A stretch of DNA of 64,000 bases from Stenotrophomonas africana (GTDB taxonomy: Bacteria > Pseudomonadota > Gammaproteobacteria > Xanthomonadales > Xanthomonadaceae). Within the stretch, counting starts at the first letter, position 1; each line of letters opens with the position of its first letter. Where the stretch lies: contig NZ_JABEME010000004.1 of the NCBI RefSeq assembly GCF_013004645.1, positions 310,001-374,000 on the forward strand, written 5' to 3'. Made by a program: the position numbers and the translations under genes. A model generated the notes under the pieces. The model searched no databases. It had not been told where the DNA came from and saw nothing but the letters and a program-made list of their open reading frames with translations. Below are positions 48,380-57,173 of this stretch, in pieces.

Positions 48380-50623
48380 ATGACCCGCCATACCTCCCTT
48401 TGCCTTGCTGTCTGGATGGCGCTGCCGCTGTCCGCCCATGCCGCTGCCACTGCCGCGCCCGATGCGCGCGAATTCGATCGGGTGCAGGTCACCGCCACCC
48501 GCACCGAGCGGGCCGTGAGTGACGTGGCGGCCACCGTGGACGTCATCGACCGTGAGCAGATGGACCGGCACCTGGTGCAGGACATCAAGGATCTGGTGCG
48601 CTACGAGCCGGGCCTGTCGGTTACCCGCAGCGCGACCCGCTTCGGCCTGGATGGTTTCCGCATCCGTGGCCTGGACGGCAACCGCGTGCGCATCCAGACC
48701 GACGGCATCGTCATGCCGACCCGGTTCGACATCGGTGCGTTCGCCAGTTCCAACCGCAACTTCACCGACCTCGATACGCTCAAGCGCGTGGAGATCGTGC
48801 GTGGCCCGGCCAGTTCGCTGTACGGCTCCGATGCACTCGGTGGCGTGGTCGCGTTCGTGACCAAGGACCCGGCCGACTACCTCAAGGACGGCAAGAACAG
48901 TTACTTCGGCCTGAAGTTCGGCTACGACGGCGAGTGGAAGGGCCTGCTCGGCGGTGCCACGGCCGCTTTTGGTGGCGACCACTGGAGCGGCCTGGTCAAC
49001 GTCAACCACCACCAGGGCCAGGAAACGGACAACAAGGGCACGGTACGCAGCGACAACGACACCCGCACCGCGTCCAATCCGCAGGATCGCGACGGCCGAA
49101 GCCTGCTCAGCAAGCTGGTCTATGCACCGAGTGAAGACCAGCGCTTCCGCTTGACCGTGGAAGGCAACGAAGACACCACCGATACCAACGTGCTGTCGGC
49201 GATCGCCAGCGTTGCGCCGCGGCCGGGCGCGACGGCTGCGGCCACTGGCATGACGTCCCACGACACCCAGAAGCGCACCCGCATCTCCTTCGCCCACGAG
49301 ATGGATGCGCTGGACCAGCCGTTCGCCGACAGCCTGCATTGGCAGGCGTACGCGCAGAACAGCGAGACCCGGCAGCAGACCGACGAGACCCGCACCGACG
49401 GCAGCCGCCGCCACCGCGTGTTCTCCTTCGACCAGCATGCCTATGGCCTGCAGGCGCAGTTCAACAAGGCGTTCACCACCGGCAGCATCGAGCACGCGTT
49501 GACCTACGGTTTCGAAGGCACCCGTACCGAGATCCGCCAGAAGCGCGACGGCTACCAGGTCAGCAAGGCTGGCGTGGTCAGCAACACGGTGCTGCCGGAC
49601 ACCTTCCCGGTGCGTGACTTCCCGATCAGCAAGACCACCGAGCTGGGCCTGTATGCACAGGATGAGATGCGTTTTGCCGATGGCCGGTTGTCGCTGGTGC
49701 CGGGCGTGCGCGTGGACCGCTATGAGCTGAAGCCGGAAGTGGACAGCATCTTCGCCGAAGACAACCCGACCACGGCCGTGGCGCAGCTGAAGAAGACCAG
49801 CGTGTCGCCGAAGCTGGGCATGGTCTGGCGCTTCACCGACCAGTGGTCGCTGTTCGCCGGTTATGCGCGTGGCTTCCGTTCGCCGCCCTACAACGACGTC
49901 AACATCGGCCTGACCAACGTGGCCTTCGGTTACACCGCCATCGCCAACCCGGACCTGAAGCCGGAAACCAGCGACGGCTACGAGCTGGGCCTGCGCTTCA
50001 TCGCACCGGCGGCGTACGTCAGCGTCAGCGGCTACTACAACGACTACAAGGACTTCATCGAGTCCAACGTCAACACTGGCCGCAACGCACAGGGCCTGAT
50101 GGTGTTCCAGTCGCAGAACATCGCCGACGCGCGCATCTACGGCGCGGAAATGAAGGCCGGCATCGAGTTCGGCGAACTCAGCCCGGCGCTGAAGGGCTGG
50201 GCGCTGCGCAGTGCGTTGGCATGGTCGCGTGGTGACAACCGGACCGATGACGAACCGCTGGCCTCGGTCGACCCATTACGCGGCACGCTGGGCCTGATGT
50301 ACGACACCGATACCTGGGGCGTCGAACTGGCTGGCACCTTCGTACAACGCAAGAACCGCCTGCCGCCGCCTGCTGCGCAGACCAATCCGAACGCACCGGC
50401 GCCGTTCGTCTACCAGCCGGCCGGCTACGGCGTGCTGGACCTGATGGCGCACTGGAACTTCGCACCGGGTGCCACCTTCAATGTCGGCGTGTTCAACCTG
50501 GCCGACAAGCGCTACATCGAATGGTCGTCGATCACCCCGAGCCTGATCACCAATCGCGCACTGAGCGATCGTTACAGCAGCCCGGGCCGCACCTTCTCCG
50601 CCAGCCTTGCCGTTTCCTGGTGA
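48380..50623 (+). CDS. TonB-dependent haem/haemoglobin receptor
   Basis: A 747-residue outer-membrane receptor. The signal peptide (about 1-22) ends HAAATA, a plug domain follows at about 35-165 (TonB box region FDRVQVTATRTERA), then a 22-strand barrel. Haem-receptor features are visible: the GFRSPP (FRAP-like) motif and IANPDLKPE (NPDL-like) around 500-530, and a C-terminal Trp. Its context (Fur box and hemP upstream) supports haem uptake. The equivalent in xanthomonads is called HemR, PhuR or HmuR; I left the symbol empty because I cannot tell which. Confidence 0.88.
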   Translation: MTRHTSLCLAVWMALPLSAHAAATAAPDAREFDRVQVTATRTERAVSDVAATVDVIDREQMDRHLVQDIKDLVRYEPGLSVTRSATRFGLDGFRIRGLDGNRVRIQTDGIVMPTRFDIGAFASSNRNFTDLDTLKRVEIVRGPASSLYGSDALGGVVAFVTKDPADYLKDGKNSYFGLKFGYDGEWKGLLGGATAAFGGDHWSGLVNVNHHQGQETDNKGTVRSDNDTRTASNPQDRDGRSLLSKLVYAPSEDQRFRLTVEGNEDTTDTNVLSAIASVAPRPGATAAATGMTSHDTQKRTRISFAHEMDALDQPFADSLHWQAYAQNSETRQQTDETRTDGSRRHRVFSFDQHAYGLQAQFNKAFTTGSIEHALTYGFEGTRTEIRQKRDGYQVSKAGVVSNTVLPDTFPVRDFPISKTTELGLYAQDEMRFADGRLSLVPGVRVDRYELKPEVDSIFAEDNPTTAVAQLKKTSVSPKLGMVWRFTDQWSLFAGYARGFRSPPYNDVNIGLTNVAFGYTAIANPDLKPETSDGYELGLRFIAPAAYVSVSGYYNDYKDFIESNVNTGRNAQGLMVFQSQNIADARIYGAEMKAGIEFGELSPALKGWALRSALAWSRGDNRTDDEPLASVDPLRGTLGLMYDTDTWGVELAGTFVQRKNRLPPPAAQTNPNAPAPFVYQPAGYGVLDLMAHWNFAPGATFNVGVFNLADKRYIEWSSITPSLITNRALSDRYSSPGRTFSASLAVSW

Positions 50624-50627
50624 CCTC

Positions 50628-51227
50628 ATGAGCCGAGCACTGTCCGCACGCAGGAATGATTCCATCGCCGCGCCGCACAGCGCGGCCTGGCCGACCCCGG
50701 CACAGCTGGCCACGCTCGGCACCGTGTTGTGCCTGTACCACGCCGACGGCAACGAGCTGGGCGGGTGGCGCCAGGCCGTACGCGTGCACGCCTGCCAGGG
50801 CGTGGACAGCGAGGGCCTGCGCGAAAGCCTGTGCTTCCTTGATGGCCGCGGCCGCTGCGTGTGGCGCCTGTACCTGCTGCCGGACAGCGACTTCCTGGCC
50901 TGGGACCGGCTGGTAGCCGCGCTGCCGCCGGGACCGGAACACGACAGCGATGGCAGCGTCGGCGAACGCCTGTGGCGGCGCCTGGCCGGCCATCTCGGTG
51001 GCCAGCGCTGGCGCCTGTGCGCGCTGCGCCTGCATGCCGCCGACGACGGGCGCACGCTGGCTGCCAGCCTGTCGACCCTGTCTTCGCTGGGCGCGGCCAC
51101 CGCGCGCCGCATCGCCCGCCTGGAAAACGCTGAAGGCGAACTGGCGATTGACGACTGCTGCTGTGCCGATGCCGCGCGGCGTCCGGCGCTGCGGGTTCCC
51201 GGCGACCTGCCGCTGATCCGCCTGTGA
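50628..51227 (+). CDS. Hypothetical protein of the haem-uptake operon
   Basis: A 199-residue soluble protein, no signal or membrane segment. I do not recognise a family. Its N-terminal part has a beta-rich stretch (GTVLCLYHADGNELGGW), and the middle has Asp/Arg-rich helices; Cys residues cluster at DDCCCADAA near 175. It starts 4 bases after the receptor stop and ends 73 bases before the next gene, so it is most likely co-transcribed with haem uptake genes and could handle haem inside the cell. That role is inference. Confidence 0.65.
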   Translation: MSRALSARRNDSIAAPHSAAWPTPAQLATLGTVLCLYHADGNELGGWRQAVRVHACQGVDSEGLRESLCFLDGRGRCVWRLYLLPDSDFLAWDRLVAALPPGPEHDSDGSVGERLWRRLAGHLGGQRWRLCALRLHAADDGRTLAASLSTLSSLGAATARRIARLENAEGELAIDDCCCADAARRPALRVPGDLPLIRL

Positions 51228-51300
51228 CCCTCTCCTGATGGAACGCCCGTTGGCCACGGATGGCCGCTCAATGAATCTGCAACCCCGAAGGAAGACCCTG

Positions 51301-52236
51301 ATGAAGTTCCAGACAGCCAGCGCGATGCTGCTGCTCGCCGCCAGCGGCGCGGCCGGCGCGCAGCCCTCCGATATCGCTCGTGACCACGACAGCATCCTCG
51401 CCATGCAGGGCGAGTACACCGTCGATTTCGCCTTCGACGAGACCGTGCTGCTGAAGCCCGGCTACGAGCGTGCGCCGGCGATGCGCAGCGGCGGCAGCGA
51501 AGTGGTCATCGTGGTCGAGGACACCCCGAAGCGCATCGTGCTGCAGCACCTGCTGCTGGATGAAAAGAGCGGCCACATCACCAAGCACTGGCGTCAGGAC
51601 TGGGTCTACGAAGCACCCAACCGCTTCGAATTCAGTGCCGACCAGACCTGGAAGGTGCGCAGCATTCCGGCGGCGGTGAACCAGGGCGCCTGGACCCAGT
51701 GCGTGTACGAAGTGAGCGATGCACCGCGCTACTGCGGCACCGGCAGCTGGACCTACACCAACAACGTGCCGAGCTGGACCAGCGATCTGAGCTGGCGCCC
51801 GCTGCCGCGCCGTGAGTACACCAAGCGCAGCGACTACAACGCGCTGGCCGTGGTCAACCGCCACACGCTCACGCCCAATGGCTGGACCCACGAGCAGTTC
51901 AACACCAAGGTGAAGCGCAACGCCGACGGCAGCCAGGTGGAGATCGCACGCGAGTTCGGCTTCAACGACTACGTGAAGACCACCGAAGTCGACTTCACCC
52001 CGGCGCGTGACTACTGGAAGGCCACTGCCGGTTACTGGGCCAAGGTGCGCCAGCGTTGGGACGGCTTCCTCGGCCAGGCCCCGGGCGTGCACCTGAAGAC
52101 CAAGATCGACGGCATGGCGATGATCATTCCGCTGTTCACCCAGGCCGAAGAAATCCAGTCCGGCAAGAAGGTGAAGGACAAGCAGATCGACGAAGTGTTC
52201 GCCAAGTACGTGGAAAAGGCGCCGAAGGAAGGTTGA
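51301..52236 (+). CDS. DUF6607-family exported protein
   Basis: A 311-residue protein with a signal peptide (about 1-19, ending AAGAQP). It resembles DUF6607, proteins found next to haem receptors in xanthomonads and relatives; the biochemical role is not known. Visible stretches are YTVDFAFDETVLL, the Trp-rich KHWRQDWVYEAPNRFEF and VFAKYVEKAPKEG at the end. I chose ATG 51301 because GAAGGAAG lies 7 bases upstream; the frame is open further but with no likeness. It is probably the last gene of the haem operon. Confidence 0.7.
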   Translation: MKFQTASAMLLLAASGAAGAQPSDIARDHDSILAMQGEYTVDFAFDETVLLKPGYERAPAMRSGGSEVVIVVEDTPKRIVLQHLLLDEKSGHITKHWRQDWVYEAPNRFEFSADQTWKVRSIPAAVNQGAWTQCVYEVSDAPRYCGTGSWTYTNNVPSWTSDLSWRPLPRREYTKRSDYNALAVVNRHTLTPNGWTHEQFNTKVKRNADGSQVEIAREFGFNDYVKTTEVDFTPARDYWKATAGYWAKVRQRWDGFLGQAPGVHLKTKIDGMAMIIPLFTQAEEIQSGKKVKDKQIDEVFAKYVEKAPKEG

Positions 52237-52253
52237 TCGGCGCGATGGAGATG

Positions 52254-52316
52254 GGTGCCGGGTGTACCCGGCACCGCATCCACCTGCTTCCGGTGGGTGC
52301 CGGGCTTGCTCGGCAC
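52254..52316. repeat. Two GGTGCCGGG hairpins
   Basis: GGTGCCGGG-TGTA-CCCGGCACC (52254-52275) is a perfect hairpin. A second, GGTGCCGGGCTTGCTCGGCAC (52294-52314), repeats the stem with one mismatch. They lie between the convergent DUF6607 and ybbP genes and may act as terminators or REP units. They lack GTAG. Confidence 0.6.
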
Positions 52317-52338
52317 GCCGTCCGGAGGCGCAACCGAT

Positions 52339-54852
52339 TCAGGCCTCGCGCAGCGCCAATGCCGGCGGCGTATGCAGGATCGCCCGCGTGCCCCACCAAC
52401 CCGCCAGCAGGCTCAACCCGATGCCGACCACGCCGCCGATCAGCAGGCCCGGCCACGGCGGCAGCAACGGCAGCTCGAACACCTTCTGCGAGACCGCCAC
52501 ACCGATGGCAGCGGCCGCACCCACTGCAAGCAACGCGGCCAGCGTGCCCAGTGCGCCGAACTCCACCAGCACCGCACCGCGCAGCTGGCGCCGGGTCGCG
52601 CCCAGCGTGCGCAGCACCGCGCTGTCGTAGCGGCGCTCGCCCGCCGTGGCCTGCAGCGCGGCCAGCAGCACCAGCACGCCGGCCAGCAGGCTGAACACCA
52701 TCACCAGCTGCACCGCCTGCGCGACCCGCTCCATCACATCGCGCACCTGCGAGATCACCGCGTCCACGTCCAGCAGCGACAGGTTGGGCTGCGCGCGTAC
52801 CAGCTCGCCCAGCCCGGCCGCCCTGCCGGCCGGCAGATGGAATGCCGACAACAGGTTGTGCGGGGTGTCGCCCACCGCGTTGGGATTGAGCAGCACGAAG
52901 AAGTTCGGCCGGAAGGTGTTCCAGTCGGCCTTGCGCACACTGGTGACGGTGAACTCGCGCTCCTGCTCGCCGACTGCAATGGTGATGCGGTCGCCCGGAT
53001 ACACGCCGTAGCGCTTGGCCCAGCCGATTTCAACCGACGCCTCCGGCGCCGTGCTGTCGGGCGTCCAGAAGGTGCCGTTCATCAGCGTATTGGCCGGCGG
53101 GAAGCTGCTGCGCCAGCTGAAATTCAGCGGCCGGTTCTCGTCATCGTCATCGCGCTGGCCGCCCTGCGCCGGTTGCCCGTCCTGAACGGGCTCGCGGTCC
53201 ACGCGCAACGGCGGCTTGCCGTTGATGGCGATCAGGCGGCCGGTCGCCATCGGTTCGATGCTGGCGTCGTTGGCCCCCAGTCCGCGCAGCGCGGCCAGCA
53301 CGCTGTCACGCTGTTCGGGTTGGATGTTGATCAGGAAGTAGTTCGGCGTGTCCGCCGGCAGCCGCTCGCGCCACTGCTGCAGCAGGCCGGGGCCGGTCAC
53401 AGCCAGCAGCAACAGCGCACACAGCGACAGCGACAGCCCCACCAGCTGCATCACGGCCAGCAGGCGGCGCCGCGTCAGGGCGGCCAGGCCCAGCCGCCAG
53501 TGGCCGTGCAGGCGGTGCTGCAGGCCGCGCAGCAGCTGCAACAGCACGAAGCCGACCACGCCGGCGGCCAGCGCCAGCGCGGCCAGGCCGCCCAGCACCC
53601 ACAACGCCAGCTTGAGGTCGTCGGTGACCTGAACCGCCAGCAGCAGGCTGGCCGCCAGTGCCGCCACGTAGGCCAGCAGCGAGGCCGGCGGCAGGGCGGC
53701 GAAGGAGCGGTTGAGCACGCGCATCGGCGGCACCCCGCGCAGGCGCAGCAGCGGCGGCAGGCCGAAGCCGAACAGCAGCAACAGGCCGATGCCGGCGCCG
53801 GTCAGCGCCGGCATTGCCTCGGGCAGCGGCAAGCGCTGCGGCACCAGGCTGCCCAGTACCTGCACCAGACCTTCCTGCGCCGCCATGCCCAGGCCGATGC
53901 CGAGTGCGCAGGCCGGCACTGCCAGCATCAGCAGCTGCAGTGCCAGACCGGACAGAATGTCGCGCTGGCGCGCGCCCAGGCAGCGCAGGATCGCCACCTG
54001 GTCGATGCGGCGCAGCGCGAAGCGGTTGGCCGCCAGCGCCGTAGCCACGCCGGCCAGCAGCACCGCAAGCAGCGCGCTGAGGCCGAGGAAGCGTCCGGCA
54101 AGATCAAAGGCCTGGCGCACACCGCGCTGGGTGTCGTCCACGCTCAGCAGGCGAAGGCCCTTCACCTGCGGCAGCAGCCATTGCCGCAGCGCAGCGATCT
54201 GGTCGGCTGCTCCGGCGAACATCAGCCGGTAGTTGATGCGGCTGCCGGGGCCGAGCAGTCCGGTGCCCTCCACATCGGCGCGGTTGACCAGCAGGGTGGG
54301 GGAGAGCGTCAGCAGGTCGCCGCCGGCATCGGGCTCGGCCTCGATGATGCCGGCGATGCGCAGCGTGCCGGCGCCGAATTCGAGGTCATCGCCGGCCTTC
54401 AGCCCCAGTCCCTGCAACAGGCGCGGGTCGGCATAGGCCTGGCCCTTGGGCGGCATGCCGGCCTCGGCGATCAGGGCGCCGCCGGGTGTGGCCCGCACCC
54501 GTAGCGTGCCACGCAGCGGATAGCCCGCCTGCACCGCCTTGATGCTGGCCATCTGGCTGGCATCGCCGTTGAACAGCACGCTGCCGAAACTGGCGATACG
54601 GGTGTGGGCCAGTCCACGCCGCTGTGCCTCGTCGGCGAACGCCTGCGATGGATCGTCGCGCCCGGCGATGCCGAGGTCGCCGCCGAGCATTTCCGCCGCG
54701 CTGCCGGTCAGCGCCAGGTTGACCCGGTTCACCAGCGTGCCCACTGCGGTCATCACTGCTACGCCCAGCACCAGCGCGGCGAACACCGTCAGCAGGTCGC
54801 CGGCCAGCGCCTCGCGGCGCAGCGCGCGCCACGCGTGCCGCAGCAGGTTCAT
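52339..54852 (-). CDS. ybbP: ABC transporter permease, YbbP-type (FtsX-like)
   Basis: An 837-residue inner-membrane permease. It has an N-terminal segment (about 19-42), a large periplasmic region, then two FtsX-type four-helix blocks (about 255-480 and 700-830). YbbP-YbbA of Escherichia coli is the named homologue, an exporter of the MacB/LolCDE class of unknown cargo. ATG 54852 overlaps the end of the ATPase gene, so the pair is co-translated. As in enterics, tesA lies divergently beside it. Confidence 0.85.
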   Translation of the reverse strand: MNLLRHAWRALRREALAGDLLTVFAALVLGVAVMTAVGTLVNRVNLALTGSAAEMLGGDLGIAGRDDPSQAFADEAQRRGLAHTRIASFGSVLFNGDASQMASIKAVQAGYPLRGTLRVRATPGGALIAEAGMPPKGQAYADPRLLQGLGLKAGDDLEFGAGTLRIAGIIEAEPDAGGDLLTLSPTLLVNRADVEGTGLLGPGSRINYRLMFAGAADQIAALRQWLLPQVKGLRLLSVDDTQRGVRQAFDLAGRFLGLSALLAVLLAGVATALAANRFALRRIDQVAILRCLGARQRDILSGLALQLLMLAVPACALGIGLGMAAQEGLVQVLGSLVPQRLPLPEAMPALTGAGIGLLLLFGFGLPPLLRLRGVPPMRVLNRSFAALPPASLLAYVAALAASLLLAVQVTDDLKLALWVLGGLAALALAAGVVGFVLLQLLRGLQHRLHGHWRLGLAALTRRRLLAVMQLVGLSLSLCALLLLAVTGPGLLQQWRERLPADTPNYFLINIQPEQRDSVLAALRGLGANDASIEPMATGRLIAINGKPPLRVDREPVQDGQPAQGGQRDDDDENRPLNFSWRSSFPPANTLMNGTFWTPDSTAPEASVEIGWAKRYGVYPGDRITIAVGEQEREFTVTSVRKADWNTFRPNFFVLLNPNAVGDTPHNLLSAFHLPAGRAAGLGELVRAQPNLSLLDVDAVISQVRDVMERVAQAVQLVMVFSLLAGVLVLLAALQATAGERRYDSAVLRTLGATRRQLRGAVLVEFGALGTLAALLAVGAAAAIGVAVSQKVFELPLLPPWPGLLIGGVVGIGLSLLAGWWGTRAILHTPPALALREA

Positions 54853-55496
54853 GCCTGCGCCCCGCGCTCGACCGGCAGCAGGCGGCCGTCGTCGATGCGG
54901 TGGATGTACTGGCAACGCTGGGCCAGGCGCAGGTCGTGGGTGACCAGCACCAGGGTGGTGCCGCTGCCGGCGTTGAGTTCGAACAGCAGGTCGCTGATGT
55001 GCTGGCCGGTGGCGTGGTCCAGCGAGCCGGTCGGTTCATCGGCGAACAGGATGCGCGGGCGGGTGACGAAGGCACGTGCCAGCGCCACGCGCTGCTGCTC
55101 GCCGCCGGACAGCTGGCGCGGGTAATGGCGGGCGCGATGGGCCAGGCCGACCTGGGCCAGCACCTCATCGACGCGCGCGCGGTCCTCGCGCCCGGCCAGC
55201 TCCAGTGGCAGCGCCACGTTCTCGGCGGCGGTCAGCGCCGGCAGCAGGTGAAAGCTCTGGAACACGAAGCCGACCTCACGCGCGCGCAGCTGGGCGCGAG
55301 ATTCCTCATCCAGTGCCGCCAGATTCTGGCCGGCCAGGCTGATGCGGCCTCGGCTGGGCAGGTCCAGCCCGGCCAGCAGGCCGAGCAGGGTGGTCTTGCC
55401 GGAACCGGAGGCGCCGACGATGGCCGCGCTGGTGCCTTCATGGACGGTCAGGGTGATGTTGTCCAGTATGTGGACTTCACCCTCCGGGCCCTGCAC
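54849..55496 (-). CDS. ybbA: ABC transporter ATP-binding protein, YbbA-type
   Basis: ATPase partner of the YbbP permease, LolD/MacB class. The Walker A is GASGSGKTTLL, the Q-loop is in GFVFQSFHLLP, the signature is LSGGEQQR and the Walker B is ILFADEP. The only usual start codon is GTG 55496, which yields 215 residues and cuts off the first beta-strand. The frame continues upstream with family-like sequence (VAIAVDQVGKSV), so the true start is probably a rarer codon, for example CTG at 55550. It overlaps ybbP by four bases. Confidence 0.85.
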   Translation of the reverse strand: MQGPEGEVHILDNITLTVHEGTSAAIVGASGSGKTTLLGLLAGLDLPSRGRISLAGQNLAALDEESRAQLRAREVGFVFQSFHLLPALTAAENVALPLELAGREDRARVDEVLAQVGLAHRARHYPRQLSGGEQQRVALARAFVTRPRILFADEPTGSLDHATGQHISDLLFELNAGSGTTLVLVTHDLRLAQRCQYIHRIDDGRLLPVERGAQA

Positions 55497-55571
55497 GGAT
55501 TTGCCGACCTGGTCGACGGCGATGGCAACGGACGCGCTGCGGGGGGACAGGCTGTCGATGAGGAGACTCCA

Positions 55572-56216
55572 ATGCGCAAGACGGGATGGAGCCGGCGAGC
55601 CGGCGTGATGATGGTGCTGCTGCTAGGGTTCCTGCTGCTGCCCGGGCCGGCCTGTGCCAAAGGTCCGGCCGGCACCGTGCTGGTCCTCGGCGACAGCCTC
55701 AGTGCAGCCCACAATATCCCCGCCGACGCCGGCTGGGTCAGCCTGCTGCAGCAGCGGGTCAGGCAGCAGTCGAAAACGCCGGCGCGCATCGTCAACGCCA
55801 GCATGAGCGGGGAGACCACCGCCGGTGCGCTCACCCGGCTGCCAGGCCTGCTGGCCAAGGAAAAACCGACCGTGGTGGTGATTGCCCTTGGCGGCAATGA
55901 CGCGCTGCGCGGACTGACCCCGGCGCAGGTGCAGGGCAACCTGGAAAGGATGGTGCAGGCCAGCCAGAAGGCCGGTGCCAAGGTGCTGCTGCTGGGCATC
56001 GACGTACCGCCCAACTACGGACCGGCCTACCGCCAGCGCCTGGCGGCGGCCTACAAGGCGCTGGCCACGCAGTACAAGGTGCCGCTGCTGCCGTTCCTGT
56101 TGGAGGGCGTGGCCCTGCAGCCGGGCATGATGCAGGCCGACGGCCTGCACCCGACCGCGCAGGCGCAGCCAAAGGTGCTGGACAACGTCTGGCCGCTGCT
56201 CAGGCCGCTGCTCTGA
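55572..56216 (+). CDS. tesA: Multifunctional acyl-CoA thioesterase I / lysophospholipase L1
   Basis: A periplasmic SGNH hydrolase of 214 residues. The N terminus is a signal peptide (about 1-29, ending ACAKG). Block I is VLVLGDSLSAAHN with Ser near 41, the oxyanion Asn block is GGNDALRG, and the catalytic Asp and His are in DGLHPTAQAQ. TesA cleaves acyl-CoA, lysophospholipid and ester substrates. ATG 55572 follows AGGAGA at 6 bases. Its promoter and ribosome site overlap the 5' end of the divergent ybbA gene. Confidence 0.95.
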   Translation: MRKTGWSRRAGVMMVLLLGFLLLPGPACAKGPAGTVLVLGDSLSAAHNIPADAGWVSLLQQRVRQQSKTPARIVNASMSGETTAGALTRLPGLLAKEKPTVVVIALGGNDALRGLTPAQVQGNLERMVQASQKAGAKVLLLGIDVPPNYGPAYRQRLAAAYKALATQYKVPLLPFLLEGVALQPGMMQADGLHPTAQAQPKVLDNVWPLLRPLL

Positions 56217-56303
56217 ACCGTTTGTGTACCTCTTGACGGAACTTCACATCGCGTCCACCGTCGATCCGGCATGTTTCACAAAGCTGAAGTTAGAGGGAAT
56301 CAC

Positions 56304-57017
56304 ATGCGTCAGACGAAGGAGACCTCCGGCTTGGTGCTGGTGGTCGAAGACAACCGCAACATCTCCGAGATGATCGGGGAATACCTGGAAGGTCGCGGCT
56401 TCGAAGTCGACTATGCACAGGACGGCCTGGATGGCTACCGCCTTGCGGCGGAGAACAGCTATGACGTCGTGGTGCTCGACTTGATGTTGCCGCGCCTGGA
56501 TGGCATCGAAGTGTGCCGTCGCCTGCGCAACGATGCGCGCAAGTCCACCCCGGTGCTGATGCTCACGGCACGCGACACGCTGGACGACAAGCTCACCGGC
56601 CTCGGTTTCGGCGCCGATGACTACCTGACCAAGCCGTTCGCGATCCAGGAGCTGGAAGCCCGCCTGCGCGCGCTGATCCGCCGCGAACGTCGCCAGGTGG
56701 GTTCGGAAGTGCTGAAGGTCGCCGACCTGGTGCTCGATCCGGTCAGCATGCGTGCCACCCGTGCCGGTACCGAGCTGCAGCTGTCGCCGATCGGCCTGCG
56801 CCTGCTGACCATCCTGATGCGCGAATCGCCGCGCGTGGTCACCCGCCAGGAGATCGAACGCGAGATCTGGGGCAACGGCCTGCCGGACTCGGACACCTTG
56901 CGCAGCCACCTGTACAACCTGCGCAAGATCATCGACAAGCCGTTCGACCGTCCGCTGCTGCACACCGTGCAGAGCGCCGGTTACCGCATTGCCGACATCG
57001 CCCAACCGATGGCCTGA
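56304..57017 (+). CDS. OmpR/PhoB-family response regulator
   Basis: A 237-residue response regulator. The receiver domain (about 10-125) has the acidic pair in VVEDNRN and the phosphoacceptor Asp near 56 in VVLDLMLPRLDG. The winged-helix DNA-binding domain is at about 140-232, with SDTLRSHLYNLRKIID. ATG 56304 follows AGAGGGAA. The kinase gene starts 156 bases later with a promoter of its own, so the two can be expressed separately. TTGACG at 56233 may be a -35 box. Confidence 0.93.
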   Translation: MRQTKETSGLVLVVEDNRNISEMIGEYLEGRGFEVDYAQDGLDGYRLAAENSYDVVVLDLMLPRLDGIEVCRRLRNDARKSTPVLMLTARDTLDDKLTGLGFGADDYLTKPFAIQELEARLRALIRRERRQVGSEVLKVADLVLDPVSMRATRAGTELQLSPIGLRLLTILMRESPRVVTRQEIEREIWGNGLPDSDTLRSHLYNLRKIIDKPFDRPLLHTVQSAGYRIADIAQPMA

Positions 57018-57129
57018 GCAGGGCCGCCACAGGTGCAGGAACAGGCGTGGCCGGGCAATCGCCACGCACCCGGGCAGCTGATGACCGGTCGGCAGCGCCG
57101 CCGGTCAGCCCCCGTGCACGACTACGGCG

Positions 57130-57159
57130 CAGAGCGCTGCCTATAATCGCAGCGCTCTG
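57130..57159. promoter_or_regulatory. Perfect inverted repeat around the -10 box of the kinase gene
   Basis: CAGAGCGCTG (57130-57139), the 10-base centre CCTATAATCG, then CAGCGCTCTG (57150-57159). The centre holds TATAAT (57142-57147), a perfect -10 box. A repressor bound to the arms would cover the promoter of the kinase gene that starts at 57174. Confidence 0.7.
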
Positions 57160-57173
57160 ACCGGGACCCCGCA

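Noticed and set aside
52255..54504. Open frame of about 750 codons opposite ybbP
   Set aside because: Low-complexity Gln/Arg/His composition typical of a third-frame shadow; ybbP with its membrane segments is the real gene.
56241..56292. Inverted pair AACTTCA / TGAAGTT before the response regulator gene
   Set aside because: The arms are short and 38 bases apart, so chance is a fair explanation.
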